This document shows positions 23,790 to 34,783 of a stretch of DNA of 64,000 bases, piece after piece (the first letter of the stretch is position 1; the number at the start of each line of letters is the position of its first letter). The stretch comes from Anaeramoeba flamelloides (lineage: Eukaryota; Metamonada; Anaeramoebidae), in assembly GCA_027625915.1 (NCBI GenBank), contig JANTQA010000048.1:5853001-5917000 (forward strand), in the 5' to 3' direction. Below the pieces are notes generated by a model that had not been told where the DNA came from, did no database searches, and was given only the letters and a program-made list of their open reading frames with translations. Both the position numbers and the translations under genes were made by a program.

Positions 23790-25920
23790 CTAATATTTTA
23801 GTCCAATCTTCCTTTATTTAATAGTTTATACCTTAAGGACTACGTTTGCAATTCAACAATTTTTCTCAAGACCCAATATGTTCCAATCTCATTCATATTA
23901 TGATTGAATGATCTTTAAAATATTCTCCAATTTGGATCAAAAAATCATTTTATGTCATTTTTTAGATGAAAAATGAAAAAGAAATTTTGAGATACGTGAA
24001 CTCGAACACCTTGTTAAGGAACGTGAAAATGAAAAATAACCACGAGTTTCTTACACAAAAAAACCCTTCTGAATAAACAACTTTAAATCTAAATGATTGT
24101 ATTGTCAAAGATTTTTGATCATTGAGTTACTTTGAATTGTTACATTGTCTCCACAAACAACTAAACTGTTCCAACCCTCCAGAAAACAATTATAAGACAA
24201 CTAAATTGGTTGTCTAAGATAATTCAATTTCTCTCATATAGAAATAGAAAATTCAATTTCGATCTTAAGATCAAAATTTCAACTTCTCTTACTTTTATTT
24301 GAGTTATTTTTTTTGGAAAAACCAAGAACAAAAATTAAATTTTCTCTCAAGAATGAAATCACAGAAACCATGGAAACTTGAAAGTATTTTTCGATCTTTG
24401 TTTTTCAATTTTAAAAAGCTGAGATTTTAACAATTTTAGAAATTGAAGATCCACGTTAATGTTAGTATTTTTTAGAATTTGTTTGTCAATTTCCCAAAGT
24501 AAAAAATGGGTAGAGCAGTGAAAAAAATACCGGACATGAAAAAAATCCCGGACAAGATTTTTAATTGTGAATATTAGTAAAATTATTGTGTAATTTCATT
24601 TATTTACAATCAAATTCCTTTTTTTAAGAATCGAACTTTTTCAATTATAACTCCCCCACTTATTAGAATGATGATTGATGAAATCACACTTGTTCAAAAC
24701 ACCATTCAATCAATCAAAAAACAAGAAGAAAAATTATCATTTTCCAAACTCTAGTAAACCTCTATAAAAACTGGATTGTTTTTCAAAAAAAAGTTGATCA
24801 ACATTAGGCTATCAAACAATTACTCGAGTATTCTAGAGACACCTTACTTTGATGGACTTTAGGTAGGTTTATTACTAATCTCATAAAAAAATTGGTTATT
24901 TATAATAAGGATTTAATTGAAATTATACAAAAATTTTACTAATAATCACAATTAAAAATCTTGTCCGGGATTTTTTTCATGTCCGGTATTTTTTTCCCAA
25001 CTATAACTTGTTTTTAATCTTCTATTTTAAATTTTATAGTTTATGATGAGCTTTAATAACCCTTTTACTGGTTGTTGTACATAATAAAATTTCAGAATAG
25101 AAAATCAATTTCAAGTTCTTATAAATTTTCACGGTAGTGCAGAACAAGCTGTATTAATTAACAAAGCGGTGTGATTATGTATTATTTTACTTTTTGTTTA
25201 TTTTACTTTTGTTCTTTTTGTTTTTCCTTGAATTAAATCTCACAGCCATTACTAAGAGGGAGTGTTTCTTCTGATTGTTTGTGGAACAACACGATCGATC
25301 CCAAACGCGCTTCAACATTTTTTGTGCTTTTTTGATAAAATTTTTTTTGTTTGGATCGTTTCTCTCAAAACCAAATTGTGGTTGTATCCAGAGAAATTGG
25401 GTTGAGGTTTGTGCGGGAAAGGTTTTGAAGAATTTTTAATGTTGGGATCTTTTGGGAAATAAAATTTGGGAAAATTAGTCAGTTTTTTTTATTTGAAAAA
25501 AAAATATTGCGTCAGTTGAGAAAAAATGATCATTCAATTATGAGAAATGATGATTTTAGTGGATTTAATCCAACTACAAACACTTTATCGTACACACTAT
25601 TCAAAAAATGTCTTTCTTGTAAAACAACAGACTTTTTCATCAAAAATTTTTCACTTTTCTCCTTATTGACTCTCTAGGTCATTTTTTAAAACCTTCTCAG
25701 CTTAACTCAGAATCAGAAAAATAAACTATTTAGATGGTCAACAATGTGTAAGGGTTTTAAAAAATGTCATAGAAGGTCATTTTTTCAAAAAGTCGATTTT
25801 TCGCAACCTTCTTTGTTATTTTGAGATACGAGTCTAAAAAATTCAGACCTTTTTAGGAAAAATATGATATTTTTTCCTTCTCAGATCTCACTGAATAAAA
25901 ATTTGTGAGATTTACAAACC
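23790..25920 (-). repeat. Long dispersed repeat, copy B, split by a MITE
   Basis: This is the inverted partner of copy A at 16740-18400. Matching landmarks in reverse order include ATATTCTCCAATTTGGATCA (23921), TTGAATTGTTACATTGTCTC (24133), TTTAGAATTTGTTTGTCAAT (24472), ATAACTTGTTTTTAATCTTC (25004), GGATCGTTTCTCTCAAAACC (25355) and AACCTTCTCAGCTTAACT (25690). A GAGCAGTG-family MITE (24513-25003) sits inside; copy A is uninterrupted at that point, which supplies the empty site. No protein is preserved. Confidence 0.65.
24513..25003. mobile_element. GAGCAGTG-family MITE, copy 1 (TA target)
   Basis: The TIR begins GAGCAGTGAAAAAAATACC and continues through GGACATGAAAAAAATCCC and GGACAAGATTTTTAATTGTG; the reverse complement of the right end gives the same for over 50 bp. 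TA lies at both borders. Copy A of the surrounding repeat lacks the element at the matching point (about 17684), confirming the borders. A second copy in opposite orientation is at 49534-50028 and differs by few bases, so both are young. The ~490-bp interior lacks any ORF. Confidence 0.8.
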
Positions 25921-26568
25921 AACAAACCCTCTTCAAAATACACTGATACTTAAAATTTCAATTGCAAACGTCTTCGTTAACTAATAAAAAGAAGGGTAAA
26001 TTTTATCCAGCCTAAGTTATGTTTTTCAAAAAGGAAACGGCCAAACGATTGAAAATTACTTCCTGTTGATTCTAAAAACAAGTATTGTGATATAAAACCG
26101 TCTAGGAATACTTTTTTTATTAAATGTTTTTTGAAAAGCAAGTAAACTTCAGTGAACTACTTTTGTTGTCAGCTCATCAAATTTGCTTTTATTTGATCTA
26201 GTACTTTATTAATCTTTTCAGTTCTCAAGAAAAGGCAATTTACCAGTAAAAAATGTAATCATAAAGCTTGAAAAAATTATTGGTTTTTAAAAACAAATCA
26301 TTAACTACTATTCTTAATACGAATTGTGAAAGAACATCTCTGTTTCGAAATCTATAAATGAAAAAAATCAAATCGAAACGAAAACAATAATTGAAAATTT
26401 CTCAAAAGAAGTCTGTCTCGAAAAGATCCTTCAAAAAATATCTTCAGTCAGAATCTCGAATCTAATATAGCATCAAAGAAATGGTGTTAGGGGGGAATTT
26501 CATTTTTTTACTTTTATCCATTTACTCTTTTTTTACTTTTTTTATTACAATCAAAGAGCATAACAGCC

Positions 26569-27107
26569 ATGTCTTCAGAAGACTTTTATTATTCTCCCAA
26601 ATATTACGATGACATTTATGAATATCGGTAAGCAATTTTCTTTTGAACACTTCTGATCTTTTTTTAAACTGATCAAACTTGTACTTACTTTTCACAACTT
26701 TTTTTTTGTGTTCTTTTTTCAACCACTTCCTTCCCTCCTCCCAAAAGCCATGTCATTATTCCAAAAACCGTTTCACTAAAATTGACACAAAAAAAATTAT
26801 ATTCTGAAAACGAATGGAGATCAATTGGAATACAGATGAGCCCAGGGTAAAATTTCACTCCTTTTCTTTTTGCAGCTCAAGATCTTTTATTTTTAAAAAT
26901 TTAACGAATAGTAAATAAATTTTTTTTTTTTTCGATCTTTTTTCTTTTACATTTTAATCAATTATTTTATTTTTTTAACCTTACAGATGGATTCACTATC
27001 ACTGGCACAAACCAGATAAAACAGTTTTTCTTTTTCGAAGAAAACTCACAAAGGAACAAAAATTGCAACAAAAAAAAACTGGAGAGCAACAACTCGAAGA
27101 TTACTAA
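26569..27107 (+). CDS. CKS1: CKS1-type cyclin-dependent kinase regulatory subunit
   Basis: CKS proteins bind CDKs and dock phosphorylated substrates in cell-cycle control, in nucleus and cytosol. Three exons are read: 26569-26627, 26748-26846 and 26987-27107, with GT-AG introns of 120 and 140 bp, both phase 2. The 92-residue product (family ~80-115) starts MSSEDFYYSPKYYDDIYEYR. It keeps EWRSIGIQMSPGWIHYHWHK (43-61 region) and FLFRRKL (68-73). The phosphate-binding residues K11, R20, S51, W54 and R71 fall at the same numbers as in human CKS1. The hinge, usually HEPEPH, reads HKPDKT (60-65). The Gln/Lys-rich tail ends in EDY. The start is the only ATG of exon 1 and aligns with the family start. 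The gene was assembled by eye from exons too short to show as long ORFs. Confidence 0.92.
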
Positions 27108-27514
27108 TAATTGGAATCGTTAAAAAAAAAAAAGAAAAACAAAAATCACAATTTTGAAAAGCAGAATAACAATCAAATTTTGAAAACAAAGAAGAATTTT
27201 TAAAATAAAAAAAAACAAAATCCAAAAAATAACTAAATACCACAAAGAAAAGAAAATAAAACTTTCTCTTCAGGTTTCGATCTTTTTTTTTTTTTTATTT
27301 TTTTGAAACAAAATTATTTTTAAGGAAATTCCAAAACAAAAAAACATCTCCAGACGAGTAAAGACTTTATTAATTTCCATCTGACTGTAAAGAAATCTTA
27401 CCCCTCGATCTTGTTGTAGAAATTGGCAGTTTATTCAATAAACGATTAAAACACTTGAACATTAAAAAAAAACAAAAGAGCCTTAGATAATTGAAAATCA
27501 AATTGAACAGGTTC

Positions 27515-29095
27515 AAATCACCACATGAAATAATTTTTTCAAAAAAAACAATTAAATATTGACTAATTTTTCACTTTTGGATTAACTTCACCTCTAATAA
27601 ACACGGCTATTTAATAAAAGATCTTGGATCAAAAATTATTTTGAAAGATATTTAACAATTTAAGTTGGAAAATACAATTTTACAGTTTTTTTAACATTAC
27701 TTTTTTCTACTTTAATCATAAAAAATATCAGAATTTTTTTCAGAGTTAAGACGCTATTTTATTATATTTTCAAAGTATTTTAAATCTGATGAATATTTTT
27801 CAAATGGATAACCAATTAGTTGTACTATTAAAGAATTATTTATTGATTTAAATTGAAAAAAAATATTTTTTTTTCGAATTTTGGCAAACCGCTGTTAGTC
27901 CTATTTTAATTTTAGAGAATAGAGTAAAATCATATAGATTTTACTCAATTCTTCTGAATCCTAGAAAACCGCCGTTAGCTTTTCTTGAGTTTTCCGTTTA
28001 TTAGGAAAATCGATAGATTTTCGTTAGTTTTTTTTTCAGTTTTCTATTTATTTGTGAAGTGTTCTAGGTTTTTTTTACTTTTTGAAATAAACAGAAAATT
28101 TTTATAAATTTTCGGTTTATTTTGAAAAGTAAAAAAAACTAACGAAAATCAATAGATTTTCAAAATAAAATCGAAAACCTCAAAAAAACCTAGAACACTT
28201 AGCAAATAAAACAGAAAACCTCAAGAAAAGTGCCGTTAGGTTTTTTTTTTTAATTTAAAAGAATTGAGCAAAAACTGAACATTTTTTCTCTATTCTTTTG
28301 AATTTTAGAAACCCCAAGCACTTTACCTTAGGCACTTGACGGTACTCTACTGCACTTGGCTGGCACTTTAGTTCGGCTTTTTTTATTTTTTGAAATACAC
28401 CAAAAATTGGTTAAATTTTCCATTTATTTCAAAAATTAAAAAAAACCAGGGCATTTGAAGGCACTCTACAGCACTTGACGGAAACTTTTCTTCGTTTTTT
28501 TTTTAATTCTTTTAAATCCGGGAAAAGCACGGTTAGGTTTTCTTGGGTTTTCTGTTTTATTTGTAAATTGTTCTAGGTTTTTTTTTAGGTTTTCTGAATA
28601 TAAACAGAAAATTTTATTGATTTCGGTTTATTTCGAAAAGTAAAAAAAAACTAACGAAAATCAATAGATTTAACAAATAAAACAGAAAACCTCAATAAAA
28701 CCTGGGCACTCTACGGTACATACCGACACTTTCTGTTAGACTTTCCAGAATTGAAAAGAATTGTATAAAATCAAAGATTCTGCTTGATTCTTCTAAATTG
28801 TGGAAATCTTGGGACACTTTACGGTACATACCGACACTTTCGTTAGGTTTTCCAGGATTCAAAAGAATTGAGTAAAATCGATAGGATTTTACTATATTCC
28901 AAAAAAAAAAAAAAAAAAAACCAAGGACACTCAATATTTATCCCAAGTTATTTTTTTCCTCTATTTCCGATATATTAGATGAGCATAGCATTTTCAAAAC
29001 TATTAGTTGTAATCTCGTTAAAATAAAATCATAAAGTTGAATTAAACTAAATTCAGTCATACATACATTTCATAATAGTTTTTACCCAGGACCCC
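27515..29095 (+). repeat. Second copy of the 22230-22790 repeat, interrupted
   Basis: The first part (27515-27880) and second part (28935-29095) align in order with 22230-22600 and 22600-22750. Shared landmarks are AAAGATCTTGGATCAAAAAT, GACGCTATTTTATTATATTT, AATGGATAACCAATTAG and CATTTTCAAAACTATTAGTT. About 1.05 kb of unrelated GGCACT cluster DNA lies between the parts, so that block was inserted into an older repeat. Confidence 0.6.
27880..28935. repeat. GGCACT / CCGAAAATTT hairpin repeat cluster
   Basis: Several partial units are strung together. Recurrent parts are hairpins of the form AAATAAACCGAAAATT...AATTTTCGGTTTATTT, TTTTACTTTTTGAAATAAAC arms, TAACGAAAATCAATAGATTT, stretches reading GGCACTTGACGGTACTCTAC or GACACTTTACGGTACATACC, and AGAATTGAGTAAAATC near GTTTTCCAG. 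Two successive units near 28705-28895 share TTTACGGTACATACCGACAC. The same parts recur at 2370-2640, 11010-11100, 31985-32290, 36190-36340, 38195-38330 and 39160-39260. The class is unknown. Confidence 0.55.
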
Positions 29096-29210
29096 CACCC
29101 CCAGAATAATGATCACATCGTTAACACATATTTGGGTATGTCGGGCGTTGTTTTTTTATTTTTTTTTTTGCAATATATAATGGCTTTATACCAAATTCAC
29201 AACCAATTCC

Positions 29211-29390
29211 ACTTTAAAGATACAAACTTTTAACCAAATCGATGTACAAAAAAAATTACAAATTAAGGTAGATAATTTGGATTCTCTAAAAAATAAAAAT
29301 GAGTAAAAAAAATCGAATAAATGTGCCTTAATTTATGAATTTTTGATGCATTATATTTAGTTCTAAGTTTGTGACTTAATAATGTAATTA
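29211..29390. mobile_element. TTAAGGCAC-family MITE, diverged copy
   Basis: The left arm TTCCACTTTAAAGATACAAA and the right arm TAGTTCTAAGTTTGTGACTT correspond to the TIRs of 16505-16690 with many substitutions. Length is about 180 bp with no ORF. This is an old copy. Confidence 0.5.
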
Positions 29391-30111
29391 AATCTCGTCG
29401 ATATTTTACACATTATTAAAAAATGAAAATTTCCTTTTTTTTCTTCCAAAATTCGAATTGATGCACCTAAGACTAACCATTGATAAGGAAGGTGTTTTAT
29501 AAAAAATTCAATTTTTCATGTTATCAATTAAACTTTTTATTTAATCTTGATTGTATTTTGAGCTCTTAAAAAAATTATTGTTTTTAGTTAATTGAATAAA
29601 TGAGAAATGAAAAATTTTATTGACAATACAAAAATCAAATTTTTTTTTCCATTAAATAATTTCCAAACCAATCCTCTTAAACTCTCAAATCTGATTTCGG
29701 AAACAAAAAAAAAATTCATTATTCGGACCAATATTAAAATCCCTACCTAAGTTGAAGATCGATCAGTTAAGAACCAAAATAACAAGCCAGTTATGCCTAA
29801 TACCCAATAATCTATGTTCGTTCCCCAGGGGCGATAAAATTTATGTTATACCAGTAGTAGAAGCCAGTTGCCAAAAAAATTTAATTTTTATATAGCAAAA
29901 AATGTAATTTAATACAGAATAAAAATGTTTGAGGGTGAAATAGAAATTTTAAAAAGCAAAAAGAAATAAGAGAATGATTTTTCTACCGGTTAACCCTTTG
30001 TGTTAATATGGTTTTTGTGTGAAACAATTAAATCAAAGAGTTTAAAAAATGATTATGAAATATTTAACAATTTTACAACTACTTATGCTTGAATTTTGTC
30101 AATTTATCAGA

Positions 30112-31385
30112 GGCTTTGATGATATATATATATATATATATAATTCACGATAAAGTTCGAAAAATCTCAATTATTACCATCGAATCGCGGTATTTTAGAA
30201 TTTCGCGATTTTCAATATTCTCGTGATAATATTACAAATCATGATATTCCATAAAATAGAGATAATTATTTAAAAAATGTGATAAATGCCAAAAGATCGC
30301 GATTAAAAAGTAATCACATGTAATAGTTGAAGATTTTTTGGACTAATTGGACAATATTTTTAAAAAGAAAAATTTTTTTTTGATCAAAAAACAGATCCTG
30401 AGAAAAAAAGTTTGTTTTTTAGAACAAAATAATAAAAAAAACACTTGATTCAATCAAGGATCAGATCAAAGAGTTTTATAGTATTTTCATTTTATTTGGT
30501 GAAAAACTTATCGATTCTTTTTGATCAACACCAATAATAACTAAAGATAAATAAATAATTTTTCAGTCAATAGTGGTGTTGTAAATTGTATTGAATAAAA
30601 GAGTTTCGAAAACAACCAACCCTTCACATTATTCTTGAAAGAATCTGTTCTTGGGTTAAAACCCTTTCAATATTCTATGGATGCTGAAAGGAGTACAATA
30701 ACTTTTCAAAAGTTTCCAGAACAACCTAGCAACATTATTACCAATTATTAAGATTTTTTGGACTATTTGTTAACTTCTTCTTATTATTATTAATCTTTAT
30801 ATTGGACATACCCCTGACTTGAATTATGAGTTTTTGTTTAATCGAGCACCAATAAGTTGAAAAATTTACTCTTTCTTCTTTCTGGTTATTTAACTTAAGA
30901 AGGTAATAACTAATTTCAACATCATTCTTAAATATAAAATAGATGTTTTTTTGTTGAAATGGATTATTATTGAGTGTTCTACAAAATTCCTTTGAGATTT
31001 TATCTTTTGTTAAAAAAAAAAAAAATGAAAAGAAAAACAAATTTTTTTTCCCACAACGAACGAAACTCATCCCCTTTATAAATATTTATGTATTTCATAC
31101 CTTTCAAATACTTTAAGACAATTAACATCCTTTCAAACACTTTATAACATTTTTAAAAACGAAAAGTGTTGTAAAAGTCTCAAAGATTTGCAAAAGTCAA
31201 GAAAATTCTTTAGGGTTATTTTAAAAAAATAATTTTTTTTTTCTAATGAATTATTTTATCGCGATAATGTGGAATATTGCGATTGTATTATTTTCCATGA
31301 TAAATTAATAGTAATTGCGATTTATTGTAATATCATCTGGAATTAATTATCGATATCATGAAAATATATGTTATCATCAAAACCT
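30112..31385. mobile_element. Unclassified TIR element with small ORF
   Basis: The left end GGCTTTGATGATATATATAT matches the reverse complement of the right end (GGTTTTGATGATAACATATA). Inside both ends are many TCGCGAT, TTGCGAT and ATCACGATA-type words (30150-30310 and 31255-31370), which could be subterminal binding sites. A 110-codon ORF lies centrally on the minus strand. No known transposase motif was seen. A possible fragment of the same family lies near 44830-44990 (ATCATGATATTTTTAC, TTATCGTGATATTATA). Confidence 0.4.
30738..31070 (-). CDS. Doubtful 110-aa ORF inside a TIR element
   Basis: The ORF begins MSFVRCGKKN, has a Phe-rich run encoded by a T-tract, and continues with KISKEFCRTLNNNPFQQKN and VEISYYLLKLNNQKEERVNF before an Asn/Lys-rich end. 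I do not recognise a family. It is slightly richer in mixed residues than the random ORFs around it, and it sits in the middle of the element at 30112-31385. The Phe run could be an intron pyrimidine tract (an AACAAAAG acceptor-like site follows). It may be a small element-encoded protein, an exon, or chance. Confidence 0.25.
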   Translation of the reverse strand: MSFVRCGKKNLFFFSFFFFLTKDKISKEFCRTLNNNPFQQKNIYFIFKNDVEISYYLLKLNNQKEERVNFSTYWCSIKQKLIIQVRGMSNIKINNNKKKLTNSPKNLNNW

Positions 31386-31984
31386 ATAATATCTTTCAGA
31401 AAAGTAAAAACATTTAATATCAAATTACACTGTTATGAATAACATTTGCTTTCAAGACAACAATTGAAAAATAAAAAAAAATAGTGAAATTAAAAAAAAA
31501 ATACTTTAATAGTGAATCGAATGGATTAAATTCGTTATGTTATTACTTTATAATATTATCACTGATTTTATTTCAAGTCATTTAAATATTACTTTTTTTG
31601 AAGATAATATTAATGAAAAAAACCTTTTTAATTTTCTTAAAGATTTTTTTTTTTTGTAGAAAAAATTATCTTTATTGTCAAAGGAGGTTTAATTTGTTTC
31701 TAAACTTTGAATATTTTTACTATAAATAAAATATAAAGTATCTTAACTTAATTTTATAATATTTTGAGAAATAAATTTTCAATAAAGATAGAACTTTATA
31801 TAAATTTATAAATTTTGGAATTTTTATATGAATAAAAGAATTTATTTAAATTGACAAAAACAATAACATAATATCAAGATATTATTCAAAATAAAAAAAA
31901 AATTATTTATCTTGTTATTGGCCAATGTTAAAGAAAATTATGAATTTTTATTAAAATTTTTAATCAAAAATTTGGAATTTACCG

Positions 31985-32290
31985 AAGTGCTATTAAGTGC
32001 TGTAGAGTTACATGTAATAAATAAGTTTTTTTTGTTTTTTTTCTATTTATTTGTGAATTGTTCTAAGTTTTTTTGAAGTTTTTTATTTTATTCAAAAAAT
32101 CTATTGTTTTATTTAGGTTTTTTTTACTTTAGAAATAAACCGAAAAGTTATTAAATTTTTCTGTTTATTTCAAAAAGTAAAAAAAACCTAGAAAAATTCA
32201 CAAATAAATAGAAAATTCAAAAAAAACCAACGAAAATCTATTGATTTTCAATTAAACAGAAAACACTAGAAAACTGAACTTGTCGAACCG
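31985..32290. repeat. Piece of the GGCACT / hairpin repeat
   Basis: Carries AGTGCTATTAAGTGCTGTAG, then the TTTTTACTTTAGAAATAAAC ... TTTATTTCAAAAAGTAAAAA hairpin and CCAACGAAAATCTATTGATT, all found in the 27880-28935 cluster. There is no ORF. Confidence 0.55.
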
Positions 32291-32529
32291 AAAATTAATT
32301 GCCATATTGATTTTTTAGTATAATTATATCAGCAATATATTTAAGGATTATTTGAATTATATTCCCAGTGGCTATTACTTTTATACCCACAACACGAATT
32401 ATGAACTCAAAAGAATGTTGAGTTAATAGATCTTGTTAAAATGTAAAATTTAGGTTGTTTTTTGAGAAAAAGCAAAAAAAAAATACTTTCCAAATCCAAA
32501 TTTTTCACTCAAAATTTTCGACTTCCAAA

Positions 32530-32630
32530 ATGATATTGGGAAAATGTCACTCCACTTTATATTGAAGTACGTTAGAGTTTTGGTGAGTGTAGCCACCCAT
32601 TTGAAAAGAAATTGGAGTGACGTTTTCCCA
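32530..32630. repeat. Compact palindromic element
   Basis: ATATTGGGAAAATGTCACTC (from about 32532) is repeated in reverse complement, with one mismatch, at about 32607-32628 (GAGTGACGTTTTCCCAATAT). A ~50-bp loop contains AAGTACGTTAGAGTTTTGGT. The whole is about 100 bp. It could be a tiny MITE or a transcript hairpin. Confidence 0.6.
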
Positions 32631-34125
32631 ATATCAAAAAAAATTGCTTTTTATTTTTGCCATGCTTTGTTGGGATTTTTCGAAAAGTTTTTGGATCAAT
32701 AACTGATTATTGTCAAAATCTTAAATTGCTAAAAATTGACAATATTTTGACTTTCCCTCAATTCACTATATTTTAAAGGTCTTAATCTATTCACTGCTTT
32801 GTATTTAAATGCTCATAGAGAATAAAATTCAGATAGTCCTTAATATAGAATCAATTATCCATGAGATTATTTAATTCTTTAAAAGAAAATTCCAATAAAA
32901 TAAATTTGTAACTTCATATTTAAAGGTGGAGTAGATACCACTAAAAGATAATAAATCATAAACTCGGTTTTATTAAGAGTGAATATAGATTTTATATATT
33001 GAATCTAGGGGGGTTATAAGATATCATACAATTAATGATAAGTATTTTAAAGCCACTTTAACTTCCTAAAAAAAAGAAGAGATGATAAAAATACATTTGG
33101 AGAAAAAAGAAATAACGAAAGTAAATAAAGAGTGAATAGAAAAGAGAGGAGTGTATGGGAATTTTAGAAAAAAAAAAAAACCAAATCTACTTTAATCCCT
33201 GGTGAATTTATGTAGTTTGGTTGTATAGAGAAAATAATGAATCTGAGTGTTTTTTTCCTAATTGCACGTTCAGGCATGTTGGTCAAAAAGTATTTTATAG
33301 AAATTGAAAAGGTTTCTATTGTTAATTACCTAAACAATTAATCAGTTTCAATTTTGACAATGATATTAAAATCAAAATTTTGTATTATTTTCAGTTCCTT
33401 TTTCCATTGTCTTCAGTTTTTTTCATATATCATTTATTTCAATATTAAATGATCAACATCATCAATTTTTTCTCTCCAACATTGAAATATCATGGAGATC
33501 AGGAAATTAATATCCTATATTCAATATCGACAAAAATAAAAATAAAAATCCTTTTCTTTATTACAAAAAGTTTATAGAGAAAGGTTATCTTTCATTGTTT
33601 GGATTTCAAAAGAAAAGGTTTGTTTCAAATACAAACCTTTTCATGTTGATTCTATTGATTTACAATTGATTAATTTCACTGGTTCAAATAAAGACATTTC
33701 TAGATCCAAAACCTAATTTAATAATACCTAAAATTCAATCAAAAAAAAAGTTCAAAAAATCGAAAAATGTAAGATTCAATTCTGATTTACTCTAGGTTTC
33801 ACTTTCTTTCCACATATAGAGTAAACGAATGGAGTTTTGGTTTCAAAGTTTCAATATTCATGACACTAAAAAAACTTTTTTCAGTAATTTTCTTGTTGAT
33901 AAAATTTTTCAAGAGAGTAAAATTTACCCATCCCCTTAATTCAAAATATTCAATTTCAATAAAAACAATTCCCTTGAACTCTATAAATCTACACTTTTAA
34001 CAATTTGATCTCAGAGGTCAAAACTCATTATAAAATTGAAACTTGAACATAAATTTACTTTTTTAGTTGATATTTTTACAAACCCAAAGTCTCTGATCAT
34101 TTTTTTACATTTGTTCATTTCTTAG

Positions 34126-34783
<658 letters not shown>

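Larger units (their letters stand above)
14490..26568. other. 12-kb gene-poor, MITE-rich region
   Basis: No host gene is supported between the radical-SAM gene and CKS1. The ORFs at 17746-18027, 19235-19444 and 21345-21587 are not preserved between repeat copies or lack any recognisable motif. Contents, listed separately: mariner-like MITEs (15677-16153, 22025-22240, 22945-23392, 23400-23703), two abutting short MITEs (16329-16504 and 16505-16690), an inverted pair of ~1.6-2 kb repeats, a GAGCAGTG MITE, an (AT)n tract and a C-run near 20363-20371. The stretch 18400-22000 has nothing else recognisable. Confidence 0.6.

Noticed and set aside
27440-27515. T-loop-like GGTTCAAATC suggesting a tRNA
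   Set aside because: No acceptor, D or anticodon stems could be built; it is part of a dispersed repeat.
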